Position numbers and translations under genes: made by a program
Part shown: one piece after another, positions 9,590 through 22,600 of the stretch
Numbering within the stretch: the first letter of the stretch is position 1
Layout of the letters: every line of letters starts with the position of its first letter
Notes under the pieces: generated by a model
The model's input: the letters and a program-made list of their open reading frames with translations, nothing else
Databases searched by the model: none
What the model was told of the DNA's origin: nothing
Origin: Thecamonas trahens ATCC 50062
Taxonomy: Eukaryota > Apusozoa > Apusomonadida > Apusomonadidae
DNA length: 45,636 bases
Reading direction: 5' to 3'
Assembly (NCBI RefSeq): GCF_000142905.1
Contig: NW_013657673.1
Coordinates: 572,959 to 618,594 of the forward strand

Positions 9590-12312
9590 ATGGCCGAGGC
9601 AGACGTTCCCCACCCGACAGTAGAGGCGTTGTATGCGGCACTGATTGAGGACGACGTGCTGCAACTAGCGCGGGTGCTCCTGACCGAGCGGCCGAGCCCG
9701 GCGGTGCTGGGCCTCCCTCTCCCGCGTGCCTTCAGCTACTCGCTCGGCGAGCTGACGGGCGGTACGCTGCTGCACCTCGCGGTGGTAGTCCGCTCGCTAC
9801 CGGCGACGCTGCTGCTACTGGTCGCTGGAGCGCCGCTGGAGCCAGGAGTCGTCGGCGTGTGGACCAAGGGCACGGCAACGCTGACCGGCACCCCTGCCCA
9901 GCTGGCGACCTCGCTCGGCGCCCGCGGCTTGCCTGCTCGCCAGCTCGCGGCGTATTTGGCGGCGCCGTGGCTCAAGGCCGCGGCGCTGGCGGCAGTGGTT
10001 GACTCGGAGGCACATCGCCCCAGTGCGGCCGAGGCGGTGGAGAGCGGACACAGGGAGGGAGGCGATGACGGCGACAGCCTCTCGCGCGAGGCACATGCTG
10101 CAGCGCAGGCGCGCTGGATCAAGGCGAGGCTGGCGCTGGAGGAGCAGGTCGAGGAGCTGGAGGAGGAGCGCAATGTGCTTGCGCGCCGAGTCGACGAGCT
10201 AGAAGCGCTGACTGAGGACAACTACCGGGCATCGGCCGATGCCGCCGCCGAGGCCCGCATCCAGGTCCTGCAGCAAAAGTTCCGCGCCTACCGCGACCGC
10301 ATGGCCGAGGCACACGAGGACGACGTGCGGACGATCAACAGCAAGTGGAAGCAGCGGCTGGGTCAGCTGCAGGGCAAATGGGAGGCCGAGTCCCGCGCTG
10401 CAGCGCTCGAGCGCGAGCGTGCCTTTGAAGACCATCTTGCTGCTGTCGTCGAGCGGCTGCGCAAGGAGCACGGGACCCAGATCTCGCTTACACGCAAGGA
10501 GTTTGAGTTTTCAAAGAGCAGAACACTGCTCTCGAGAGCTCCAAGGCCGAGTGGGAGGGCGAGAAGGCGGCCGAGACTGCTAAGCTCCGCGAAGCCTACG
10601 AGGCTCGGCTTGCCGACGCCACCGCCCAGCTCCGGCTTGAGCATGCCGCCGACGCCGGCGCCCGCGATGCGCGCATTGTCGAGCTCGAGCAGTCACTTGC
10701 TGCTACCCGCGCACAGCTGTCGAGTGCCCGCAGTGATGCTGTCCGCGCCCAGGCCAAGGCCGACGCCCTTACCGCGAGCCTGGGGACGGCCCCGACCGCC
10801 GTCGCTGGCACCGAGGCCGCCACCGCTGGCGCCGCTGACGCGCAGCACACCACACATTCCGTCACATTTGCGCCCTCTACACCTGCGCATCGCGGGCCAG
10901 CCAAGTCGTCGCTCACCGCCGCTCTCTCGCCGGAGCCCACCGCCAAGCCCGCAGCCGAGCCCGCGGTCGAGCCCACCCCACAACCTGCGATGGAACCCAC
11001 GCCGGAAGCCACTCCGGACGTTCCTGCCGTGCCCGCGCCTGCCGCTGCGCCGCAACCACTCCCTCACGCCACTGCCATGGTCCCGGGCTTCCCGCCTCAC
11101 GTCATGGGCGTCCTCCTCCGTATGCTGCCGATGCAGCCGCCGTCCTCGCCGCTGGTCACCCGCATCCGCGACTCGCTCGAGACGCTCCTTGCATTTGGCC
11201 CGGTCTCGATGGACATTTCCGATAAGCGGCTGTCTGCGTACGCTGTGCTGAAGCGACTGGAAGTCTTGATGCCGCTGCTCTCGTCGAGCCTTGTTGTCCC
11301 GCTCCGCAACTCGACGCTACAGCGCATGCATCGCATGCTTCGCGAGGCCGACGCGCTGGTTGCGCGTGTACAGCAAAAGTACCGCTTCTCGTCCAAGGTT
11401 AAGGACGCCCACTACGAGGTTGTCCACGGCCTCATCGACGACACCATGGTCTCGGTCCTCGACGACCTCACGTCGATTGTGTGCGAGCCAGAGGCTAGCC
11501 CGGCCATGCCGGGCGCGCGGGTCGCGGCGCGGATGCTGACGGCGCAAGTTGAGGCTGCCTGCGGCCCAGTGCCACCCGGCGCGCTTGCCATCCCTGGTGC
11601 CAGCAGCGCGCGCCCGACCGGCGGCTCGACGTCAGGTGCGGCCTCGATCGCCGGCTCGTATCGCTCGACTGGCATCGGCTACGAGCCGGACATGCTCAGC
11701 TCGTTCAACGTCTCAGAGCCGTCAGCGGCGTCGGTGCCGGACACTGTGGCCGGCTCGGCACCCGCACACTCGGCGCTGCACGCTGGCCTCGGCCGCCCCG
11801 AGCTCTCGTCGACCACCTCGCGGCTGCCCACCAACACCGCCGCGACCCGTGCCGACTCGTACCTCTTCCGCACCACATCGGCGGTCGAGAAGCGGGAGTC
11901 ACGTGGCTTCTTTGGCAGAGACGGCGACGGCGACGAGAGCAAAGGTGATCTCGATGACGACGACGACGAGGTCTTCCGCATCGCCGCTATCCTCCAGCAG
12001 CGCCGTGATTCGAGCCGCGACGAGCCGCCGCCGCCGCGTGTCCCCAAGCCGGACACACCCAAACCCATCGCCAAGCGCGCTGTGTCGAAGAAAAAGCGCC
12101 GCAAGAAGAGTGCCCGCGCATCAACATCCCGCTCTCGCGGCACGGCGCGTGCTCCGGCGGATCCCTTTGCCACCGTCAACGATCCGCTCGGTGCTCTCGC
12201 TGGTGACGACAACACCGACGTAGCCACCGACGCCGACGCCGACGCCGACGATCCTCGCGAGCGTGCCGTCTCGGCCAACATGACTACCTCTAACTCGATG
12301 TTCTCATTGTAG
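9590..12312 (+). CDS. Ankyrin-like / coiled-coil protein with acidic and basic tail, about 907 aa
   Basis: The first ATG after the upstream gap is at 9590 (MAEADVPHPTVEAL). Residues 1-130 look like degenerate ankyrin repeats (GGTLLHLAVVVRSLPATLLLLVAGAPLE, ending in a typical helix pair). Residues about 174-398 form a long charged coiled coil (EEQVEELEEERNVLARRVDELE and onwards). The frame slips once near 10507-10516 (TTTTCAAAG); adding one base lets the heptads continue as EQNTALESSKAEWEGEK. Then come Pro/Ala repeats, a helical region (about 500-640), a Ser-rich linker, an acidic patch (DDDDDEVF) and a basic KKKRRKKSA motif. No enzyme or known full-length homologue is recognised; a scaffold or cytoskeletal role is a guess from composition. 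Confidence 0.72.
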
Positions 12313-12588
12313 GCCATTTTGAACCGTTGAACGCACCCATCTGATCAACGTGCTTGCGCACCCGCCAGCCGTCGCGCTCGCGCCAAACGGCCAACCCGCT
12401 GACGCCGCCCCATTTGTCAACTCCCTCAACCCGTCCCCTCTCATCGCCGTTAACTCCCTACACTGCTCTCACAAGAGGTCAACCCACGCCACATTGCACC
12501 GCAGCCGAACACAGGTACCTCCATCCACACACACACGCGCGCTCCCTCTCTGTCTTTGCCTTAACCTGTCCAACGCTCCAACGGGCAC

Positions 12589-13621
12589 ATGCTCTCGCAC
12601 CACGCGTCGGTGGCGGCACTGTCCAACCCGACAGCGGCATCTGCGGCGCTAAAGCACATGTTCGCTTGCTGCGAGTGCACAAAGTGCCAGGCGGCAGATA
12701 TCATCAGTGCTGGCGGCTGTTACTGCTGCTCGTGTCGCTTTGTTCATAACATTGCCGTCCCGGACGTCCTCCCGCTGCTCCGTCCTCTGGCCATGACCTA
12801 CCCGTTGGAGGACTCGGCTGTCTTTGATCACCTCCCCCACCCTGGCTCGGCCTACGTTCATCATGTGCTCAAGGCGCCCAAGTCAGTCCTCGATCCTGGT
12901 CTTGTGGTCTGGGGTTTTGAACTCTGTGAGACGCCCGATCGGGTCCTCGACCTCACTCCGCTCATCTTTGGCATCATCTCGTCGCCTATCCCGAGCGAGG
13001 CCGCCACCCTATTGGCGGTCTCGCTCTCCGACAGCGGCGTGACGCTGGCTCCGGTCGCTGGCAGACCCGAGAGCGTGGTCATTCCATGGCCGATGGAAGC
13101 CAGCGAACTCTATGGCGCGCAGTACAGTCTCGAGCTGGAGCTGGTGCCTGTCCTCTCGCCAGGTCCTGCGCTCCAGCTGCGGTCGATGCGGCTGTGCCGG
13201 TCAGGTCCAGGCTCTACGGCGTCGCTCGACAAAATCCCGGACACTACACTTGACATGCCAAGCCCGCGGCCGACCTGGCCCGTTCCGCAAACCTTCTCGC
13301 GCGGCATGTACATGACGATGACGGTCAATGAGTCGCTGCTCGGGTGGGCGGTGACCGGGCCGGCACTCTCGCTGGCGTACCACATGACCAACTTGACTGG
13401 ACCAGTCTCGAGTGCGGCCGATGCTGACCTCTGTGTATGCCGGTGCCACAAACCGGACGATGTGCTCGCGCACCACTTCTACTGTTGCACATGCCGCGAG
13501 GAGCAGGGCGCGGCGCTTTCCGACTTGCCGAGCCTGATCACACTCAAGGCGGTTCACTCGCTGGCGCAAGTTGTGCTCGGCGGCCAGGCTACACCGCTAC
13601 TGGAGGGCATGTCTCCGCGGT

Positions 13622-13654
<33 letters not shown>

Positions 13655-16600
13655 TGTCACCGGCAGCGGCTTTGTTCTCCAAGTCGGGCTCGGGCCTGCT
13701 TGACGTTGCCGAGCCCGGAGAGCAGAGCTTGAACGGCATTGCGCTGCTTCCGCGACGACCGACCGCATCAGCGACTGGCTACGTTGCGCACTCGCTCCCG
13801 TCGCTTCTTGCCAACGGATTCTACCTCCGCGGCGCCGGCGAGATTGAGATGTCACACTCGCAGACCTCTGCGCCACTGGTTCTTGCGCTCTTTCCACCAG
13901 CTACACATGCCATTCGCGACCCGCGGTGGGCGGCCAACGCGGCCAAGGCCGATCCTCGGTCGCGCGGCGCACCGCTCTCGGTCACCGTCGTTCTGAAGCA
14001 GGTTGAGTCGCGGAAGAGCGACGTCACCTTTACGCTAACCGTCGTCTCCACGCTTGGGCCGCTCGAGGTTGACGGTGAAGCCAGTGACGACGTGACAGTT
14101 ACTGGCACGCTGCCAGCCGCCGACGCCAAAGCGTTGCGGCTTGGCATCCTTCCAGTCACCATCGACCTTGTCTATGCACCGGGCGATGGCCACGCGCTGA
14201 ACGTCGGCCTCAACGGCGAGGACGTGCTCGCGGTTGTCCTTCCGGTCGCCCGGCTCGTTCCGATCGCTGTTCCGGCACTACTCACCGCCAACGCCACCAA
14301 CACGCTCGCACGCTCGGTCAACGTCGCAGAGCTGACGGTCGAGCCCGAGACCGACCCGGCGTCGTTAAGCGAGGCGCAATGCATGTGCTCATGCCATGCA
14401 CCAGAGCTCCCAGCTCCGCCGACAAGAGCACGATACCCACGGACGGTGGCATCAGTCTCATGCGAGTGTGGCTGCCACCAGTGCGTCGTTAGGCCAGAGT
14501 CGAATCCGAGCTACATCGGGCTCTTTTCCCAGGCCTACACGGTTCACCACCAGGGCGTGGATGAGTCTGGAATCCGGACTCTTGAGAAAATGCTGGAGGT
14601 CGAGGCCTCTGCTGCAACCGCAGCAACGATGGCAGCCATCGAGGCTGGCACGCTGGCAATTGCATCGCACTGCTGCGGATGCTCACCGCCGTGCTGCGGC
14701 TGCTCGGTCCTCACACCGGAGCACATGCCGCTGCTCCTCACCTCGTTTAAGGCGCGCAAAGTTGCGTCGCAGCTTGCACTTGTTGGTGCGGCCTCCCTCA
14801 CAGCCAATGTGATCAGACTCACGTCCGATGAGATCGATGCTGCTGGCGCCGTGTGGCTCCGCCAGCCGCGGATTGTTGGCCGAGGCTTCTTGCTCGAGTT
14901 CGAAGTGCGTCTGGCACCGTCGCTACCGGCCACGCCCGGCTCGGGCGTGACTGCGTTCATCCAGGCCGACGCGGCCGGTTCCTCGTTTGCGCCGGCTCCA
15001 GGCAGCGGTCCGGCTCGCGGCCTCGGCCTCAGACTCGAGACGTCGCCGGCGACGGCTTCGCGCGGCGCCGAGCTAGTGGTCGAGATGTATGAGCCTCAAT
15101 GTGGTGGAGTGCCGATCGAGGTTGCGCGCGCGAGCGTCGACGATCACAGCGTGCTGGGCAGTGTGCTCGATGGCGACTTTCACGCCGTTCACGTCGAGTA
15201 CATCGGCACCAACGCGCTTCTGGTGGTTGAGCTCGACTACGACGAGGTGGCACGTGTGACGCTCCCACGGGCACTGCTTGGCGCTGAGCTGAGCAACGAG
15301 ACCGAAAAGGTGAGCTACCCGGCGTTTGTTCTTGGCTTTGCTGCGAGTAATCCCGAGACGAGCGCGTCGACCCACGACGTCGGGCGATGGACTTTTACCG
15401 TTCCGTCGAGCGTGCTCGGCGGAAGCGACGGGTGTGTGTGCGACTGCCATCCGCTGTTTGAGCTGACATCCACACTCCCGCCGCGAGCCTTTGCGCCCCA
15501 CCTTGTCGACGCCATGATCGAGCACTGTGGTGGTACACAATGCGGCAATTGCGAGTGCCTCTGTCACGGCGAGCGTGGCGAAGAGGCGAGGCGAAGTGGG
15601 CTTGCGCTTGCGGCGGCGGTCTCGCTCTCGGAACTTGCCGCCGGCGGGGCATCGAGCCCGTATCTGGCGACCAAGCCCGAGAACGTGTGTGGCGAGTGCG
15701 CTTGCAAGGGCGTGACCCGACCGACAGCACTCCCGACGTCGTACTCTGCCGAGGCATCGCTGGGATGCTGCTCGTGCCGGGCGCATCTTGGGCGGGTCTC
15801 CGAGTCTGAGGTTGCGCGGCTGCTCTCGTCGGTGGAGCTGCCGTTCTTTGATGAGACGTACTCACTCCTCTCGCTCTGTGGCGTGGCTGCTGTTGACGAA
15901 TCGTCGGTGCTCCTGCTGACACCTGCCACACCGCCGGCGACCCGGACGTCATCGGTGGGCGCGTGCTGGGTCCGGGAACCGCGGCTCCTCACCGATGGCT
16001 TTGAGCTTCACTTTGAGTTTAGCATCCGCACGATGATGGGCTCGATTCCCGGTGACGGCTTCGCACTTGTGCTACAGAGCGATCCCGCTGGCCCGCTCGC
16101 CGAAGGCCGGGCTGGTGACGGCAACGGGTATGCGGGCATCCGCAACGCGATTGCGCTTGAGTTTGACGTCTACCACCACCACCACGTCGACACTGGCGTG
16201 CCGCGGCACACACCGCACATCTCGCTCCAAGTGCGGCAGTCGCCAGACACGCCGCTGTCATCGCATCATGACTCGTCGCTGGCACTCTTTCCCGACGCAC
16301 CGTCGCTGCTCACGCCTCATAAGCAAAGTGTGGGCATGGTTGTCGGGCCTGACGGGCACGTCGTCATCTCGCTCAATGAGCGCGTTATTCTCACTGCTGA
16401 CCTGCCGCGCGAGGCGCTGCCGGACGTCGGCTTTGTTGGCTTTGTCGGCTCGCACTCGTCGCTCACGCACTCGACGTTTGCGATTCACTCGCTTTCGTTT
16501 GAGCCGATGCATGGCGACTCTGACGCATGTGCGTGTGCGTGCCATCGGCTTGGAACTACAGCGGCGTGTGCTTGCAATTGCCACGCCAGTTGCTGTCCCA

Positions 16601-19600
16601 GCTGCCTCGTTGTGCCGCAGCTGCAGGTACCGGGCTTTTCGTCGCCACTGCTGGCGATCAAAGGCAGCCGGATTGTGTTCAAGCGGTCTTTGCAGTGGGA
16701 GGCGTGCGGGGCACGACTCGAGGATACCGACAGGCTCAACAAGCTCGTGCTGGATGGACTGGCCTCGCTGCTTGCACGCTCGCCACACACTCGATGGTGC
16801 GTGAGCGTGTGGCGGAGCGACCCACACTGGTATGACGCTACGGCAGACCATCGGGCACACGACAATGTGCGCGATGCCGAGGGCGAGCCTGTGGCTGGCG
16901 CGTCAAACATGGATTTGTGCGCGATGCGAGCAGCAACGGTAGTAGCGTCGCTTGTCGAGCGCGGCGTCGCCGCGGATCGCCTGGAGGGGCGCGGGGCCGG
17001 GTCTGATGCGCGGGGCGGAAGGACGGAGCTCGCCATTCTACAGCCGGCGAAGACGCTGGTGGCTGACAGCGACGCTGAGCGGCTGGCCGACCGGCGGGCG
17101 GCGAAGCGAGAGCGTGAAACCGCAGCGCGACTCCGGGAGGGACTGCCGCGGCATGTATGCGAGTGTGGGTGCCACAACGAGTGGGAGCCCCCGACGCTTG
17201 CACCGCCGCCAGCGCGGGCGCATGCGTGCTGTCAATGCGCGCTGCGTCGCGAGTACAGCTCGCTGGACGACATGCCAGGAGTGCTGTACCGGAGCGGGCC
17301 GGGGCTTGTCGAGTTTGAAGCTCACATTGAGTTTGTGGCGTGCTCGGCAATGCTTGCGCCGGCATCGCTGGTCAACGAGCGGCTGCTCAACGCGGCGTAT
17401 CACTTGCTGGTGCGGTACTTTTTGTAGAGCTGAGCGTTGTGGGACGGGTGAGCGGTCTGCTGGCCGACGGCGTGTATCCGTGGTACGATGCGTCGGGAGG
17501 TCTGTGGTACGGGCGGCCGGAGGAGCTGGCTCTCGCGCGAGCAGCGGCGGTCAAGGCAGTTCTTGTCGACAACGGAGTAGACCCAGTCCGGATCCACACG
17601 TCGAGCGGGGCGCCCGATGGGCGGCGCGGGTCCGGGCGAGTGGAGCTGGCGCCAGTGGTGGTACCGCCGTCGGCGGCCGATCGCGCGTGTGGGTGCGAGT
17701 GCCACGCCGCACCTCAGCCTGCGGTTTGGGAAGCAGCTTCCGGCGCCGGGTGCTGCGGGTGTGTGGGTGCGCTGTTTTGTGTGCCCGAGGCGGCATCTAC
17801 GCCGCAGCTGCGGATCCGCGGCGGTGTGGGCACGCTCACACTCCCCTTGATTTTCATGCTTGGCGAGAGTGCACTCCGAATGCCGTCACCGTCGAACGCG
17901 GTTGGTATCCGGGCAGTCTACGACGTGCTCGCGCTCTATCCGCGGGCGCGGGTACACATTCTTGTCTCTGCGGTGCCGGAACAGTCGGGCGTTGCGGTCT
18001 CGCGTCGACATCACAAACTGGCGAGTGCGCGGGCGAGGCGGGTATGCAAGATGCTGGTGTCGATGGGCATCGACAATGATCGGGTCCGGGGCGGATGCCA
18101 GCAGACTGTGGCGCTCCGAGCACCTCCTTCGACGTCGCCGCTCCCAAACGTGGTGTTTGACTTTGGCTACGACGCGGCAGCGCCAACGAGAGCTGACCAG
18201 ATTGTGGAACCGAGCGTTGCTGACGACTGCGTGTGTGGATGCCATGTACAGGTGGAGGCGGAGGCTGTGCTGCCGCGGGGACCTGTGGCGTGGCCCGAGT
18301 ATCCACTGGCAGACGAAACGGTTGTACGATACGGGTATGCGGCGGATGTGTGCGGTTGCGAGGCATGTTCTGGGCCCGGCGCCGGAGCTGTGGAGCAGAG
18401 TTGGGTGCTTGGCAGCGTGGCGACGGTACGGGCGCGACGGCTACCTGGCCACAAGCAGAGTCGCGCGCCTGATGTGTGCCGCGAGCGAGTGTACGACTTG
18501 GCGACGCATACGCAGTCGGGAGTTCTCGGCTTTGGTTCACGGCACGGGTACACGGGCGAGGACAACAGATACAAACCGCCGCTCTCGACGGCGGACGAGT
18601 ACTTTGGACTTCTTGAGCCTGGCCAGCGCCGGTCGTGCGCGGCGCTGATGGCGCCTCCGGCGGTTGAGCACGGCCGGAGGCATGTAGACGACGACGACGA
18701 AGTGGCGCTGGTGACGCGCGCGCTGTCACGGTCATTGACACGTCGAAGCGGAGCAAGTGTGCTGGCAAGCTTGGGCGGTGCGAGCTCGAGCCCGAGTCGG
18801 GGCCTGCTCTCGTCGCTCATTCGGCCGCACCACGACTGCAAGGCGCCGCGATCGCTCTCGCGAGTGCTGCGGCGGATGCCGCCCGGACCGGCACTGGCGC
18901 ATGCCGTGGCTGAGGGGCGGGAGCGGGCTTCCCCCAAGCGGCGACGGCGGGGCCGGAGCTGGAGCGAGTCGTCGAGTGAGTCTGGCGACGGGCAGTTCAA
19001 CGATGCGCTTGTAGAGACGACGGACGAGCTTGACGACGTGGACGTGAGCAAGGAGGCACTGAGCGTGGCGCTTGTTGCCGAAGCTCAGCGAGCGCCGTGC
19101 TTTGCTGCGAGTGTCGGCGTGCACAGGGCTTGCCGCTCCCGCTGGTGCAGGTCACGAATGGGCAGCGACTCGACGCGGCGTTTTCGCACACGTCGATGGT
19201 GTTTGAGACGGCGGGCATGTACACATCGGGACCTGCTATTGTGGAGAACGGCGAGCTGCAGCTAACACCTGCGCCGCCGCAGGGTGTGGCGTCGACGCTG
19301 CACAAACAGGGATCGACCGGTGGTGGGTTTCTGCTCACGCGGCGGCTGCTGGCGGACGGATTTGTGGTTGTGTTTGAGTACAAGGCCGAGCGCGACGACG
19401 GCGGACTCGGACTTGGCTTTGCGCTTGTGGCGCACAACGACCCAGCGCGGTTCCAGGCGCTCGGCTTTTCGGGCGCCGGGCTTGGCTGTGTTGGGCTGGA
19501 GGACGCGTTCTCGCTCCGATTTGTCTCGTGTCAGCAGCCTGATGGGCCGATTTACACAAGGCTGGGCGTCCACTCTGCGCATGACGGCGGCAAAGTGGCA

Positions 19601-22600
19601 GCCGTCGAGAACGTGGGCGACCTGTGCGACGGAGGCGTCCACGAGGTGCTTGTGCGGTACGAGCCGGCGAGCTCTGTGGAGGCGCCGCTGCTGCATGTCG
19701 AGATCGATGGCGTGCCGCTTATGGCGGCGCGGCTTGTGAGCGGCGACGTGCCTGCAGCCGGCTACCTCGGCTTTACTGGCACGTCTGGCCCTGGGGCGTC
19801 ATGGCTTCGGCACAGGATCTCGCGGTTTGAGTATGGTGCGCTTGCAGGAGTACCGAGCGAAGTGTGCCGGTGCGGGTGCCATCAGCGAGAGCGGGACGGG
19901 TTGTGCGGTCCGGCGACGGTGGTGTGGCCGGAGCTCGAGTCGTTGTGGCGGTCACCTCTGGCGGTGAGCTCGCCGATCATAGTTCATGTCTCGCTCCACG
20001 TGGAGCCGACGAGCGTGAGCGCTGGGAGCGTCCCAATTGTGGTTGCGCTGTCTGACGGGGCCACGTTTGTGGGCTTTGAGCAAGTGCTCGCGGGGCTGGA
20101 GAGTGGCGACGAGTGGATGCGAAACGACGAAGTGCTCGGGCAAATGGGCTGGGCGCGGGCCGGCGACATACTTTCGGCCGGGAGTGGGCAGTGGCTGCCT
20201 GTGGTAGCGCCGACGCTGCGAGAGCGGGTGTCACGCAGCGGAACGTGGAACGTGGGCGTGACGTTTGTGGGCGCGGGCTGTGATGGGGCGTGGTGGGCGG
20301 CGCGGAGCGGCGAGGGTCTTGCAGCCTCGCCGGAGCTCGCTGTCTCGACGCTGCCTGTGGAGGCTGTGCTGGCGCGGCTGAAGAGCCCGGCGGCGGCGCC
20401 TGTGGTGATGGGGCACGGGCTTGGCGGGCGGGTGACGGTAGAGTGGCTCGCGGGACGGAGCGACTGTGTGGCGAGCATGGACCTTGCTTCGCTTGGCGTG
20501 GAGGTTTACTCGCCACTTGCGCACGGTGAGTTTGTGATCAAGGGCGCAGTGGTGGCGGTGGGCGGCGGCGGGCGCGTGCCTGTGGTGAATCGGCTGAGCG
20601 CAAGCGAACTTGCGCAACGAGCACGGTTCAACCGTGCGGTTGAACTGACGTCTGCAGGCGTTTGCGTGTCCAAGGGGCGCGCGCGCGAGCGAGTGCTCAC
20701 GCTGGGGGTGTGTGACGGAGGCTTGCGCAGTCAAGCGATGGTGGTTCATGGGGCGTTGCCGCGAGCGCGGCCGCAGCTCTGGCTGCAGATGAGGGTGGAG
20801 TCCGAGGGCGCATGCATGTTTGGCGTGTCGGACACGCAGCGGCTGATTGGGGTGTGCGTGGAGAATGATGGAAGTCCGAGGGTGGTGGCCGGGCGTGACG
20901 ACGGCGACCCAGTTGAGCTCAGTCTCGACGGCCTCCACGAGGTGGACATGAAGTGGTCGAGTGATGCAAAGAGCAAGAGGCGGCCGCTGGTTATTCACCT
21001 CAGCTTTGGAGTGTCTGTTGTCCGAGTCCGAGTTTTGGCAGCCGAGAGTCTCGCCGAGCTGGGCGTTGGCGAGGTGTTTGACGCTGATGTTGTCGACGTG
21101 TTTACGCGACCGCTGTTTGCGGTTGTGGCGAGCACCGGGCTCGACGGTGGAACACGGGTGTCGTCGGTGGCAGTTGGCGCTGGGCAAGGGACGCTCGACG
21201 CTGTGAGCGCAGAGACGCTTGTGGATATTGGAATATGGGCGCGAGAGGTGGCAGTGGACTCAGGAGCTGCAGTTGGAAGCGAAGCCGGGATCGGTGGGCG
21301 GGTGTTGAGCGTCTCGCTGGCTGCACTGAGTCGCGGGGTGTGGGGCCTGGTGGCGCCGACAGCGGAGGCTGAGCGAGTCTGTCGGGAGTACGAGCAGCGA
21401 GTCCGTGGCTCTGTTGTGGAAGTACCGGAGCAGCCGCTGGGCGTGCTTGTTGCCGGGCATGCGGTGGGCGAGCTGGACGCGCGGTTTCGGTGGGTCATTG
21501 CGATTCGTGTCCATGTGGAGTCGCTGCACAAGGCGCGCGGTGAGTTGAAGCGCGAGTCGCTGTTTGTGGGCGTCGGCGACAAGCGGCGGTACGTCGGTTA
21601 TCTGCGACAGGGCGCGCCGCGTGTGGGTGAGGCCGGTGGGGCTGTGGTCTCGGGCAAGGCGGTGTTTACGGCCAAGGAAGAGTCTATGGCCTGGGATGGG
21701 CCTGCGCTGGACAGCGAAGCTGCGGTGAGCGGGTGGCACGCCTCGCGCCTCGGCGAACTGTTCACTGTGGTGGTGGGCGTGCCGCGGAACGGGAGGCAGA
21801 GCGGCCGCTCGCCGTGGGTTGGCGTCTACTCGGCATCGGAAGAGCTGTGGCTGGTGCAGGACGAGGTGAGCGGAGTGCTCAGTGACGACGCTTGTGAGCT
21901 GGGGCTCATGTTCTGGAGCCGCGAGGCATCTGCCGAGTATCGGGTGCGCGACGTGTACGTGCAGCTGGTTGACATGGATGCTGGCGGGAGCGTGTACACG
22001 CAGGACATGCCGCCGCGGTGGCTGATGCACCACGGGCGGTTTCCCGGCCGCCGCGTGTGGAGAGCGGGAGCTTGGTGATCGGGCGCGGGTATGCGTACCA
22101 GAAGCTGATCGAGGTGGGGCTGGGCAAGCTTGCGGGGCGGCGGACACGGCCGCCGCTGGCCAAGCTGCTTGTGACGGCGCAAGTGCGGATGACTAACGCA
22201 GGACCTGTGCTGGAGCCACCGATCTTGTTCGAGCGGTTGTCGGCGTTTGTTAAGCGGGAACAGGCTGGTGCGCTGCGGGATGTGGTGCGGCTGATGGAGC
22301 GGTTCCCGTTCCTCTCGATCAATGTTACCGGGCACGTGGCGCGGGCGTTTGCGGTTGGGAGCCAACGGAGCGCGCCGGGGCTGGGATCTGACGCGCTGGC
22401 GCGCGGACGGGCTGAGGCTGTGGCGCGGGTGCTTGAGGAGCTGGGACTAGCGCGCAAGCGGGTGCGGGTGGTGTGCGGCGGCGAAGGGCCTGCGACCGGG
22501 CCAGCGGACGTGGTGGCGCTTAGCTGGGACGTGGAGCGCGTGGCTGTGGGCGTGTGGCAGGCCGAGGTTGCCCCGCTTCTTATTCCGACGTTTGACGGCG

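Noticed and set aside
17400-22100. Programmed -1 frameshifting as the cause of the breaks in the giant gene
   Set aside because: No canonical X-XXY-YYZ heptamer is in the right phase, and the same type of break occurs in unrelated genes, fitting base-call deletion better.
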